Shown here one piece after another: positions 8,324-16,385 of a DNA stretch of 45,203 nt. Position 1 is the first letter of the stretch. Every line of letters begins with the position of its first letter. The position numbers were made by a program, and so were the translations under genes. Origin of the DNA: Thermoplasmata archaeon M9B2D (GTDB lineage Archaea; Thermoplasmatota; E2; DHVEG-1); NCBI GenBank assembly GCA_002900555.1, contig MUGD01000003.1, forward strand, positions 1 to 45,203, written 5' to 3'. A model generated the notes under the pieces. The model worked only from the letters and a program-made list of their open reading frames with translations, made no database searches and was not told the DNA's origin.

Positions 8324-9616
8324 TCGTCTGCTATTTAATGTGGTAATAATATTGCGTGCAAGGACGACAAAGAAAGGATATAGACCTCGAAAGAGGTTTC
8401 TACATATTCTTTTCATCGTAGGAAGCGGTGAGTAGAATTCTCTATACATCTGTTGTACCCCTTGCCGTAGTTCTTCTGGCGTCATCTGCTTTGGTGTGAA
8501 AACGACATGCCCCATGTTATAGTATCTCCAATCCTTTGTTAGAATTCTTTTTTCCCTATCAAGTTTTTGAAACAATGGTGTTCCTGGGAACGGGGTAAGA
8601 ATTGAGAAATCAGCAACATCAATCTGAAGAGCTTGTATCACCTGAAGCGTCTTTGAGAACACGTCGTGGGTGTCGTTGTCAAAACCAAAGATGAAATCTC
8701 CAATGACCGCCATACGGTTCGCATGTATATTACGAACCGCTTGTGCGTATTCATCAACGATATTTGTTTTTTTCCCGGTCATCTCAAGCGTCTGTTGATC
8801 GATTGACTCAAAGCCCACAAGCCAGGCAATGCACCCCGCTTCCTTAGAGAGCCGGACAAGTTCCAGGTCATTTGCCAAAACATCAACATTCCCATTGCAG
8901 AAGAATTTTTTCCGCAACCCTCTCATCTGCCTGAACAATTCTTTCGTGTATGCGGCATCGATGGTAAGCGAGGCGTCATAGAACATCAGGGTTTTTTGTG
9001 GGATTGCTTTTATTTCAGCGATGACCTCCGGTATCGGTCTTTTATGGAAGGATGCTCCACCAGGGGTGTTTGTCTCTGGACAGAATTCACAGTGGTACGG
9101 GCAGCCGCGTGTCGCCTCGACTGCCCCAGTCATAACAAATCCAGGTAAATCAATAGGCGTAGGGGGAAGAGGTAGGGAAATATCGTAGGGTGGCGCATGA
9201 TAGAATGGTTGTAATTTTTTCTGTTCGATATCAGTAAGGATGGTAAGCCACTCATATTCGTTTCTACCGATAAGAACGCTGTCAGCATGCTGTGCTGCCT
9301 CTTCTGGAAGTCCAGAGGCATGAAACCCACTTAGGACGACAGGTCTGTTTTTTTTCCGGAATGTGTCAGCAATCTCATATGCTCGGGGTGCTGTGGAGGT
9401 AACATAATTAATAAGGACAACATCATAGAGAATTGTATAATCAATGGTATGATATCGTTCATTGACCACGGATACCTTGTGTTGTTTGGGCGTGATTGCT
9501 GCAAGTTCTCGTGCCTGCAAGGTAGGGAGAATAGAGAACGCCGTAAGCAATGTTTTTTCAAGGAATTTATACCTTGCTCCCCCCATCCAGATGGTCTCAA
9601 CGATGAGTATATTCAT
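8306..9616 (-). CDS. B12-binding-domain-type radical SAM protein
   Basis: The 436-residue protein has an N-terminal Rossmann-like domain (about 1-135) that resembles the cobalamin-binding half of B12 radical SAM enzymes but lacks the DxHxxG cobalamin-ligand motif. The radical SAM core follows, with C172-x3-C176-x2-C179 in ATRGCPYHCEFC. The FIFGFDND and TPFPGTPLF segments are typical of the COG1032 family. The C-terminal 40 residues are hydrophobic and basic, which suggests membrane association. Related enzymes act in lipid, hopanoid, tetrapyrrole or antibiotic modification; the substrate cannot be deduced here. Its promoter appears shared with the divergent adenylating-enzyme gene. Confidence 0.75.
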   Translation of the reverse strand: MNILIVETIWMGGARYKFLEKTLLTAFSILPTLQARELAAITPKQHKVSVVNERYHTIDYTILYDVVLINYVTSTAPRAYEIADTFRKKNRPVVLSGFHASGLPEEAAQHADSVLIGRNEYEWLTILTDIEQKKLQPFYHAPPYDISLPLPPTPIDLPGFVMTGAVEATRGCPYHCEFCPETNTPGGASFHKRPIPEVIAEIKAIPQKTLMFYDASLTIDAAYTKELFRQMRGLRKKFFCNGNVDVLANDLELVRLSKEAGCIAWLVGFESIDQQTLEMTGKKTNIVDEYAQAVRNIHANRMAVIGDFIFGFDNDTHDVFSKTLQVIQALQIDVADFSILTPFPGTPLFQKLDREKRILTKDWRYYNMGHVVFTPKQMTPEELRQGVQQMYREFYSPLPTMKRICRNLFRGLYPFFVVLARNIITTLNSRRLFSKK

Positions 9617-9644
9617 TGCTTCTCTGTGGAGAATGAAGAGACAG

Positions 9645-9654
9645 CTATTTAAGG
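9645..9654. promoter_or_regulatory. Shared bidirectional TATA element
   Basis: CTATTTAAGG on the plus strand reads CCTTAAATAG on the minus strand, so a near-symmetrical TTTAA core can serve both directions. It lies about 30-35 nt before the minus-strand ATG at 9616 and about 40 nt before the plus-strand ATG at 9690. Confidence 0.45.
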
Positions 9655-9689
9655 AATTGTACCTATTTCCTCCCTACTTTGGAAGCCTT

Positions 9690-11075
9690 ATGAATCCTTT
9701 CTATAACCCCGTGTTCCTCGGTAAAATCCTGAAACGATACATTCTTGATATCGACAGGTTAAATACAATCAATGAGGAGTCCCTTCGATGCTATCAGGAT
9801 AAACAATTCAGACGGCTGATGCGGTTTGCTGATACGGTACCCTTATATCACGAGAAATTCAAGCAAGCAGGTGTTAATCCAACCACCATTAGCGGTATCG
9901 ATGATCTTCAGAAACTGCCCTTCGTCACAAAAGACGACATAAAACAGCACTATCCTTTGGGAATCGTATCATCGAAGATAAAAAAAACTTCTCTTATTGA
10001 GGTTTCAACATCTGGTACTACTGGGAAGGTTCTCCCTCTGTATGTGGATTTGCTTGATATCGTCATGGGTCTATTTGCGTATGTACGCACGCTGCATGAA
10101 TACGATATCCGCGTTTGGAAAGATAAAATAACCATTATCGGGGATTTTGCTCCTCATACTGCAGAAAGTGGTTATGTCACAAGAGGTGTGCAGCCTCGTT
10201 TCAATCTCACAAGGGTGTTTAAAAACATTCAATGGCTCAATACCAACGATGAACCAACAAAAATCATCACCGCTATTAATGAGTTCCAACCAGAGTTCAT
10301 AGGCGGATATGTTGGAATGCTTGGTCACCTTGCTTTGTTAAAAGAATCTGGTCTTGGAGATAATATCTTTCCTCGGTATATAGCTGCAACAGGTTCCGTG
10401 CTCGATTCTTTCCTGAAATCATATATAGAAACAGCGTTTCATACGAAGGTCTTTGAGGTCTACGGGGCAACAGAATCTGGGCTAATAGGCTTTCAATGTA
10501 AAAAGGGAAGTTATCATCTCATGTCTGATCTTGTCTACGCAGAATTCCTCAGAAACGGACAACCGGTGCACTCAGGTGAAGCAGGGGAGATGATTATCAC
10601 AAAATTCCATGGAAAAGGAACACCGATTATTCGATACAATGCGATCAACGATATTGTCGCTCCCCTTGAAGGGACTTGTTCCTGTGGGAAGGCTGGGGCA
10701 CGTATTAAAAAAGTATATGGACGAAACGACCTTGCACTGTATCTTCCTGATGGGACCGTATTACTTCCCTCTGCTTTTTCTGAGATTTACAGTAAACTGC
10801 TCTATCAACTAAAAACACACAAGGTCAAGAACACAAAAATCATCCAACATGATCTGAACAATCTTGAGATCCAGGTTGTCATCGATGAATCGCTCCGCGC
10901 CGTTGGACCATCTGTCGAAGAGATTTTTTCGTTCATTCAAAAAGGATTCAATGAAAAAACCGGACCTGATGTAACGGTTATCGTACGAGAGGTTGATGCA
11001 GTTGACACATCACAAGGTCCTCGGATCATCTCCTTGGTGGACAAAAAGAAATATAATATTACCCGCTATATGTAG
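9690..11075 (+). CDS. Phenylacetate-CoA ligase / CapK-like adenylate-forming enzyme
   Basis: This is an ANL-superfamily enzyme that activates a carboxylate as an acyl-adenylate. Motifs are the phosphate-binding STSGTTGK (106-113), the core VYGATESG (258-262 and on), and the CSCGKAGARIKKVYGRND segment that is characteristic of the PaaK/CapK branch. The frame is open back to 9462, but that part overlaps the divergent radical SAM gene. ATG 9690 gives the usual family start (MNPFYNPVFLGK) at 461 residues and fits the TATA element at 9645-9654; ATG 9633 is a less likely alternative. PaaK-like proteins also occur in polysaccharide and natural-product loci, so the acid substrate is open. Confidence 0.75.
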   Translation: MNPFYNPVFLGKILKRYILDIDRLNTINEESLRCYQDKQFRRLMRFADTVPLYHEKFKQAGVNPTTISGIDDLQKLPFVTKDDIKQHYPLGIVSSKIKKTSLIEVSTSGTTGKVLPLYVDLLDIVMGLFAYVRTLHEYDIRVWKDKITIIGDFAPHTAESGYVTRGVQPRFNLTRVFKNIQWLNTNDEPTKIITAINEFQPEFIGGYVGMLGHLALLKESGLGDNIFPRYIAATGSVLDSFLKSYIETAFHTKVFEVYGATESGLIGFQCKKGSYHLMSDLVYAEFLRNGQPVHSGEAGEMIITKFHGKGTPIIRYNAINDIVAPLEGTCSCGKAGARIKKVYGRNDLALYLPDGTVLLPSAFSEIYSKLLYQLKTHKVKNTKIIQHDLNNLEIQVVIDESLRAVGPSVEEIFSFIQKGFNEKTGPDVTVIVREVDAVDTSQGPRIISLVDKKKYNITRYM

Positions 11076-11111
11076 GATATCCATTGTTTTTTCCCTGAAC
11101 GTGTCGAAAGC

Positions 11112-11120
11112 TATTTAAAT
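11112..11120 (+). promoter_or_regulatory. Box A promoter for the small four-cysteine protein gene
   Basis: TATTTAAAT lies about 50 nt before ATG 11168, predicting a leader of roughly 25-30 nt that carries GAGG at 11158-11161. Confidence 0.55.
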
Positions 11121-11167
11121 GTTAAGCGCCTAATAGGAAGCTAACAATTGAAAATCTGAGGGATAAT

Positions 11168-11332
11168 ATGAAAGTAGTGTTATGTAACGATGGAGTGTGT
11201 GTTCCTCCAAAATGTCCGGTCGTGGATATACAAGAGGATAAGGTCATTATTGGCGAAAAAAAGAACGTATGCACGTTAACCAAAGCTCAGTTCGACATTC
11301 TCAGACAGAAAATCCTAAACGGTGAGATTTAA
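11168..11332 (+). CDS. Small four-cysteine protein, 54 residues
   Basis: This short gene starts MKVVLCNDGVCVPPKCPVVD and ends in a charged helix-like tail. Cysteines lie at 6, 11, 16 and 35, an arrangement that could bind a metal or form disulfides. Support for a real gene comes from a consensus TATA element at 11112-11120, a GAGG Shine-Dalgarno six bases upstream of the ATG, and a poly-T terminator directly after the stop. It has no export signal, so a cytoplasmic zinc- or iron-binding role is possible. I do not recognise the family. It converges on the thiol-redox gene set. Confidence 0.65.
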   Translation: MKVVLCNDGVCVPPKCPVVDIQEDKVIIGEKKNVCTLTKAQFDILRQKILNGEI

Positions 11333-11337
11333 AAAAA

Positions 11338-11368
11338 TTTTGTTTCCCGTTCTTTTTTTCTTTTTTTT
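11338..11368. terminator. Poly-T terminator between convergent genes
   Basis: A run of T-tracts broken only by short GTTTCCCG and C interruptions follows the small-protein stop, as in archaeal intrinsic termination on the plus strand. It also lies next to the end of the convergent gene at 11378. Confidence 0.55.
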
Positions 11369-11377
11369 AAGATAAAA

Positions 11378-12019
11378 CTAATGATGTGGGTATCCTTCTT
11401 TGTTTTGGTTGTACATCTGAATGCTTTCCCTGACTAACTGTGTTAGAAACTCTAATCGCTGTTCATCGGTAAACGCTCCATAGGACGTCAACGTACCATA
11501 CACCGTCGTGTACTTCGGTTTTACCTTCCCATTGTCATACCCCAATGTGATGATAGTAAACATCGGGATTCCCCCAACACGGTCTTTATCATAAATGATT
11601 TGAGCGTCCCGTAGCTCATCAATGGTGTGATGAATGTTTACGTAGATATAGGCGACTGTGGAGTTCTCAAAGTTGATAAGAGTATGATACATGTCCTGTT
11701 TTCCAAACTCGATGGAGAAAAGGTCTTTTATGACAGGGTACATCACATCGCATCCAGCGCACGCATCACCGCTGTAATGTAAAAACACCGGTCCTTCTGA
11801 TAAGTTCGTTAGAATAAATTCCGGATGGGGTGCATTGTCTACTGTCTTAAAGGTAAAATCCGCCGAGGTTTTCGGCTCAAGTTTCAGGCAACTTAAACAT
11901 AACACAAGTACGATACCGGATCGCACCTCATCATACACCCCGGTGAATGCAAACATTCCACTAAGCGCTCCTGAAACCAGGAGAAGCGCACAGATCTGCA
12001 ATGCAAAGAATTTCTTCAT
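11378..12019 (-). CDS. Membrane-anchored thioredoxin-fold protein
   Basis: The 213-residue protein has an N-terminal signal or anchor (about 4-27) and a second hydrophobic stretch (about 34-46) containing C41 and C44. A thioredoxin-fold domain follows, with the CxxC pair C87/C90 in DACAGCDVMYP and the cis-proline loop GGIPMF near 151. It should face the outside of the cell. It starts two bases after the stop of the membrane ferredoxin gene, so the two are cotranscribed. It may receive electrons through that partner. The acceptor is unknown. Confidence 0.7.
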   Translation of the reverse strand: MKKFFALQICALLLVSGALSGMFAFTGVYDEVRSGIVLVLCLSCLKLEPKTSADFTFKTVDNAPHPEFILTNLSEGPVFLHYSGDACAGCDVMYPVIKDLFSIEFGKQDMYHTLINFENSTVAYIYVNIHHTIDELRDAQIIYDKDRVGGIPMFTIITLGYDNGKVKPKYTTVYGTLTSYGAFTDEQRLEFLTQLVRESIQMYNQNKEGYPHH

Positions 12020-12021
12020 CG

Positions 12022-12840
12022 CTATCTCCTCTCGAAGGTGATAATTTTATTCGGACAGGCGGTGACGCATTTCCCGCATAAGATGCACTCTGGGTCCCGA
12101 TGCATATTTGGAACATCGATTCCCATCGGACACGCATAGGAGCAGACATTGCAATGGATGCATTCTTTTGTATTAACTGAGATATGTAAGAAACTGATTT
12201 TGTTAAAGGGAGCAAGGAGCGCACCTACTGGACAGAAATACCGGCACCATCCACGCTCGATAAGGAAGATAAGCAGGATAAACAAGATGAAAATAACCAG
12301 CGCTATGGGGAAAAAATAGTTTGGCACAAACTTCCCTGGGTATAAAAGAAGGGTGGGAATGGTGCCTGTAAGAAACCCGACTGGACAGAGATCGGTAAAG
12401 ATAAAACCGATGAGATAGGAGGTGACAAACACAAGGCTGATGAGCAGAACATATTTTACATAACGGAAGTATTTCTCGGTTTTATGTGTCCCAAGTTTCC
12501 GTGCAATCGGATGTTTTTTCACCTTCCGGGCAACCCGTCCTGTCCCCCGTTGAAGAAACCCAATCGGACATGCCCAGCTGCACACCGCTCTTCCTGTTAG
12601 CACACCAAGAAATCCGATGATGAGAAGAGGATACAGGAATAACCTCCATGCGAAGTTTCCTTTATCAACACTTTGTTCTAACGAACGTAATGGACATGCA
12701 GAGGTAGCAGAGGGGCATGCCTGACAGTAAAAAAAAGGATAACAAAACCCAGTCTTTAATCCAGGATACCCGGGGTAACCCAGATTTGCAGAAAGGAAGA
12801 TTACAATCTGAGAAATCAATCGTTTTAGTTGTAGCTTCAT
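12022..12840 (-). CDS. NapH/CcoG-type membrane protein with two 4Fe-4S clusters
   Basis: The 272-residue protein has about five membrane segments. Its cysteines fall in known NapH/MauN/NosR-like signatures: CSWACP (C87, C91), DLCPVG (C152) and CRYFCP (C199, C203), plus an N-terminal set (C33, C39, C42, C49). A bacterial-ferredoxin tail carries two CxxCxxCxxxCP motifs (C227-C237 and C252-C262). Relatives pass electrons across the membrane from quinol or ferredoxin to exported redox proteins. It overlaps the upstream surface-protein gene by four bases (ATGA) and is followed at once by a thioredoxin-fold gene, so a role in supplying electrons to exported thiol proteins is a reasonable inference. 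Confidence 0.8.
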   Translation of the reverse strand: MKLQLKRLISQIVIFLSANLGYPGYPGLKTGFCYPFFYCQACPSATSACPLRSLEQSVDKGNFAWRLFLYPLLIIGFLGVLTGRAVCSWACPIGFLQRGTGRVARKVKKHPIARKLGTHKTEKYFRYVKYVLLISLVFVTSYLIGFIFTDLCPVGFLTGTIPTLLLYPGKFVPNYFFPIALVIFILFILLIFLIERGWCRYFCPVGALLAPFNKISFLHISVNTKECIHCNVCSYACPMGIDVPNMHRDPECILCGKCVTACPNKIITFERR

Positions 12841-13343
12841 TGAACTCTCTTTTTCCTTACCAGTATCACAGTTCCAATGAGGGCCATGACAAAGAGGAGT
12901 AATTCGAAACCCGGTGTTTTATTATCGCCATCACTCCCGTTTCCATTTGTACCCGCAGACAATGTAATATTCCTTTTAGGAGATGATTCCCAAGTACCAT
13001 CGGTTTTTGCCCAGACCTGACAGGTCATATACGTCGCATCTGCATGTTTCAACAGGACATCTGATGAATACATCCCTGGGCTTCCGAGAGTCATTGAGAC
13101 ATTTTGAGTGTCGGGGTAACAGATACCTGTCCCTCCATTGCACTCCTGGACCCATATTTTTACCTCTGAGGGTGTTCCACCGCTGATTTCTATCGAAAAA
13201 GTTACGGTTGAAATCGGAGGAGGTGATGTTGGTGAAGAGATGATTTCCCCAAATGTTATTCCTGTTACAGTCGCTGAACAGACAGTTGCTCCGAAAACAC
13301 TTAGCATTACAATAGATAGGATACATTTTTTTCCGTTCTTCAT
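12837..13343 (-). CDS. Surface protein with PGF-CTERM sorting signal
   Basis: From ATG 13343 the protein is 168 residues: a signal peptide (about 4-24), an extracellular Ig-like beta domain with three cysteines (ECNGGTGIC and TCQ), a Gly/Asn/Asp-rich linker, then PGF at about 144-146 with a hydrophobic helix and an RKKR tail. This is the PGF-CTERM arrangement recognised by archaeosortase, which leads to lipid anchoring at the cell surface. The frame extends to 13385, but ATG 13343 has GAGGGAG upstream and begins directly with the signal peptide. It is the first gene of a three-gene overlap cluster with the membrane ferredoxin and thioredoxin-fold genes. Its function is not known. Confidence 0.7.
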   Translation of the reverse strand: MKNGKKCILSIVMLSVFGATVCSATVTGITFGEIISSPTSPPPISTVTFSIEISGGTPSEVKIWVQECNGGTGICYPDTQNVSMTLGSPGMYSSDVLLKHADATYMTCQVWAKTDGTWESSPKRNITLSAGTNGNGSDGDNKTPGFELLLFVMALIGTVILVRKKRVQ

Positions 13344-13494
13344 ATTTTTCTTGTCTCCCTCAAATTTTTTTAGGCAATTCGTCAATCTTCATATCAAGAT
13401 TGATATCTGGCTCATAAGCCAACTGGGAGTAATAAATATTTCTCTTTTTATGGACAAATACATTGCAGTGTCAGCCGTTCTTCGTTTTTCTCCT

Positions 13495-14046
13495 TTATAA
13501 CAGATTATCAAGAACAGGAGCAAGTCTTGTAAGGTCTGCAGGGTACCCCTGGGGTATGTCATCGTAGACTGCTAAGCCTTCATGGGAAAACGACAGAACC
13601 CCTTCTCTGTTGAAAATACACAACGCAGGAATGCCTCCATCCCCAACTTTATAGGTTTCCCATATCGATCCGTCGTCGATTCCAAAGGTCCACGTCAATT
13701 CATATCCATAGTCTTCAAATGTGGAAATAAAATCTTGTATTTGTGAAATGGTTTCCCGCTGGTCAATGTCTATTGAGAGTATTTCTACATCGTTCCTACT
13801 GTAGTTCTCGTATATTTTCCGCAACTCTAGCATCTGGAGCTGACAGGGTGAACACCATGTTGCCCACATATCCAGAATCACTACTTTTCCCCTGTAATCG
13901 CTTAAGTGTTGTGTCACTCCAGAAAGGGTTGTAAAGCTGAAATCATCAGCGGAAGGATTGACTTGTTTTTCTGTACAACCAGAAACCAAGGGGAGCATTA
14001 TCAGCAGAGAAACAATTAAAAAAAGAGGTGACTTCTTCATCTCCAT
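13495..14046 (-). CDS. TlpA/ResA-like thiol-disulfide lipoprotein
   Basis: This thioredoxin-fold protein of the TlpA branch carries a lipoprotein signal ending LVSGC (lipid-bearing C24) and the active site WCSPC (C65, C68) in ILDMWATWCSPC. A GGIPALCIF segment supplies the cis-proline. It should sit outside the membrane and reduce disulfides there. It follows the thioredoxin gene by about ten bases. ATG 14046 is used as start; TTG 14049 and ATG 14040 are close alternatives. About 150 bases separate it from the next gene of the cluster. Confidence 0.85.
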   Translation of the reverse strand: MEMKKSPLFLIVSLLIMLPLVSGCTEKQVNPSADDFSFTTLSGVTQHLSDYRGKVVILDMWATWCSPCQLQMLELRKIYENYSRNDVEILSIDIDQRETISQIQDFISTFEDYGYELTWTFGIDDGSIWETYKVGDGGIPALCIFNREGVLSFSHEGLAVYDDIPQGYPADLTRLAPVLDNLL

Positions 14047-14055
14047 CAAAGAACA

Positions 14056-14466
14056 TTAATGATAGAGTTTCAATTTCTCCAGGAGCATTTCTTTAGGCAT
14101 GGCACCAATCAGCTGGTCAACAAGTGCACCGTTTTTAAAGACGAGTAAGGTTGGGATGCTCATGATTCTATATTTCATCGAAGTCTGTGGGTTTTCATCA
14201 ACATTTAGCTTTCCAAAGACGATTTTTCCTTGCAACTCCTTTGCGAGTTCTTCGATGACCGGTCCGATCATCCGACAAGGACCGCACCAGGGCGCCCAGC
14301 AATCAATGACGATTGTTGGAAATTTCTTTATTGTCTCCTCGACGTCTGTATCAAGAAGATGGATGGGTGTATCTGGCCATTTTTTTTCCATGGTTTTACC
14401 TCCGTTCATATACCGTTTTTTTAGTTGATCAAGTTTTTTCTTTTTAATTTGCTCAAGAGAATCCAT
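14056..14466 (-). CDS. Thioredoxin
   Basis: This is a cytoplasmic thioredoxin with the classical WCGPC active site (C61, C64) and the cis-proline in SIPTLLVF. It is longer than E. coli thioredoxin because of a basic, probably helical N-terminal extension (KKKKLDQLKKRYM). ATGs at codons 20 and 26 would remove that extension, so the exact start is uncertain. It lies immediately upstream of the TlpA lipoprotein gene, presumably in one transcript. Confidence 0.88.
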   Translation of the reverse strand: MDSLEQIKKKKLDQLKKRYMNGGKTMEKKWPDTPIHLLDTDVEETIKKFPTIVIDCWAPWCGPCRMIGPVIEELAKELQGKIVFGKLNVDENPQTSMKYRIMSIPTLLVFKNGALVDQLIGAMPKEMLLEKLKLYH

Positions 14467-14528
14467 TTGTCCTCGAATAACTGCACTCCCTAATTAATAT
14501 TTGGATAATAACATCCTTAAACGGTGTC

Positions 14529-14789
14529 TTATTTGAAGGTATCTTGGAGCCATTTTCGTATTCGTAGATATCCGATTTTTTTCTCTCCATCAAGCCAGAG
14601 GACAGGTGCGGTTCGTTGAAGGTCCTCAAAGACGTCATGGGATTTTGCCAATGCCAAGTCTTCATCACGCCACTGGCCAAGGTCATGGGGGAAGGTGACG
14701 ATATCGATATCATCTCTCCCAGCAAGTAATTCTTTTGTCTCCTGGCATTTCACGCACTGTTCTAAGGAGAATAAAATGGGTTTTGGAAT
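14529..14789 (-). CDS. Glutaredoxin-like CxxC protein with apparent ATT start
   Basis: The frame encodes an 86-residue thioredoxin/glutaredoxin-fold protein. It begins PKPILFSLEQCVKCQE with CxxC at 12 and 15, followed by ELLAGRDDIDIV and the cis-proline region TAPVLWLDG. The first ordinary start in frame is GTG 14753, which would delete the CxxC and the first beta strand. Upstream, the frame has no ATG, GTG or TTG before a stop at 14799-14801. An ATT at 14787-14789 lies six bases after a GAGGTG, so a non-canonical AUU start is proposed; a sequencing error is the alternative. It heads the redox gene set. Confidence 0.6.
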   Translation of the reverse strand: MPKPILFSLEQCVKCQETKELLAGRDDIDIVTFPHDLGQWRDEDLALAKSHDVFEDLQRTAPVLWLDGEKKIGYLRIRKWLQDTFK

Positions 14790-14932
14790 ACGAACACCTC
14801 ACATGTGACTGCTTTCTTTTTTGTGTCTTGTTATGATGCATAATAATTGATTTTTTTTTAAAGGTTCCGTCTGTTTGGTTCTTCGTAACAAAGCTTTTTC
14901 AACTCTTTTTCTTTTTCTGCATTTGAACGTGT

Positions 14933-16189
14933 ATGCTTGAAGATCATAAAATCGTCAGAGATCCGATTCATGGTGATATAAAAATAACCGGATGTCTTAT
15001 TGATCTGATCGAGACTCCTGAAGTGCAACGTCTACATAATATTAAACAGCTTGGATTTGCCCATCTTGTGTTCCCTGGTGCGCATCATACCAGATTTGAG
15101 CATTCGCTTGGCTGTTCCATGATCGCTTCTCAGATTGCTGATATTCTTGCTTTGAAAGGGACAGAAAAGAAACTGTTGACCTGCGCTGCTCAATTACATG
15201 ACATAGGTCATGGTCCGTTCTCTCATACGTTAGAATCGATCCTGCTTCAACGATTCGGTGTTGATCATGTCGATCTTACAGAGAAGCTAATTCTTGGGGA
15301 CTATGCTATCTTTGATGGAAAAGAACAGCAGTTTCTTTCGGCTTCTTCGGTGCATGAGGTCCTTGACAAGCATCAGGTGGATAAAAAAGAAATTGTGAAA
15401 ATAATTAGGGGGAGTGTGTCGAAACATGCATACCTTGGTCAACTCTTGAACAGCACGATTGATGTTGATCAGTTGGATTATCTTATGCGTGATGCGTATT
15501 ACACGGGTGTTGCCTATGGCATGATTGACCTTCAGCGGCTTTTAAGGACGATAATGATTTATAAAGGAAATCTGACGATGATGCGCAAAGGAGTAAACGT
15601 TGTGGAAAACATCCTTATGGCTCGTGCGTTGATGTATTCATCGGTGTATTTTCATAAGACCGTGCGCATCCCAGAACTAATGTTGTCAAAGGCACTTGAG
15701 GAAATCCCTGATGCAGAACCCTTTGAGTTTTTCCGGATGACTGATGCGGAGATTATGATATCTTTGAAAGCGATGGGCCGTTTTCAACAGGAGATTGTTA
15801 CACGTCTGAAATATCGTGATCTCTTCAAACAAGCTTATGCCGTCTCTTTGTATGATTTAAATAAAGAAGAAATCAAGGTCGTCAAGGCACTTGAGGATGC
15901 ATCCACGCGACGACAAAAAGAACGTGAGATAGAAGAGGCCTTCCGCATACCGAAAGGTCATATCATCATTGATGCGCCACGACCCGAGTTGTTGCGTGCT
16001 GAGCCACGAATCAATAATACCGATATTCAGGTTATGAACAAGAATGAAATGAAGAGTCTTGATGATTTTACTCCTGTTGCTTCAGCAATCCGTTCACGCA
16101 TCGCTCCTGATTGGGCTTTGATGCTTATCACAGATGAAAAATACAGAAGGACCGTCGCGAAAAAAGTAAAACGACTGTTATTTTCTTAA
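14933..16189 (+). CDS. HD-domain phosphohydrolase (SAMHD1/YwfO-like)
   Basis: The 418-residue cytoplasmic protein has the HD superfamily metal site: HHTRFEH (51-57), LHDIGHGPFSH with HD at 89-90, and a distal Asp in the DVDQLDYLMRD segment near 172-182. The start (VRDPIHGDIKI) and the spacing match COG1078 proteins, related to SAMHD1-type dNTP triphosphohydrolases. Substrates are likely nucleotides, but members of this group differ widely. It stands alone with its own upstream region. Confidence 0.85.
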   Translation: MLEDHKIVRDPIHGDIKITGCLIDLIETPEVQRLHNIKQLGFAHLVFPGAHHTRFEHSLGCSMIASQIADILALKGTEKKLLTCAAQLHDIGHGPFSHTLESILLQRFGVDHVDLTEKLILGDYAIFDGKEQQFLSASSVHEVLDKHQVDKKEIVKIIRGSVSKHAYLGQLLNSTIDVDQLDYLMRDAYYTGVAYGMIDLQRLLRTIMIYKGNLTMMRKGVNVVENILMARALMYSSVYFHKTVRIPELMLSKALEEIPDAEPFEFFRMTDAEIMISLKAMGRFQQEIVTRLKYRDLFKQAYAVSLYDLNKEEIKVVKALEDASTRRQKEREIEEAFRIPKGHIIIDAPRPELLRAEPRINNTDIQVMNKNEMKSLDDFTPVASAIRSRIAPDWALMLITDEKYRRTVAKKVKRLLFS

Positions 16190-16385
16190 TGTGTTTCCGA
16201 ATAAGGAGAGAATGGGGAAGTTTGAAGGTGGTGAGGAGAGATTAAAAAATTGATGCCTCCCCCATTCTTAAGTTGATAAGGAGAGATAGTATATAAATTT
16301 TTTTATAGAATTAATATATTTTGTATAAATACCTTGTGATAAATGTCTGGAAATACTAAGAGATATGAGAGAAAGGTTTACAAAT
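16190..16385. other. Convergent intergenic spacer with inverted repeat
   Basis: An 8-bp perfect inverted repeat (GAATGGGG at 16210-16217 with CCCCATTC at 16260-16267, extendable by two pairs) encloses a 42-nt loop. The purine motif AAGGAGAGA or a close variant recurs three times (near 16204, 16232 and 16277). The right half is very AT-rich. A hairpin terminator or small RNA is possible. Confidence 0.35.

Noticed and set aside
9462..9689. Upstream extension of the PaaK-like reading frame
   Set aside because: It overlaps the start of the divergent radical SAM gene, lacks family similarity and precedes the shared promoter; ATG 9690 is the better start.
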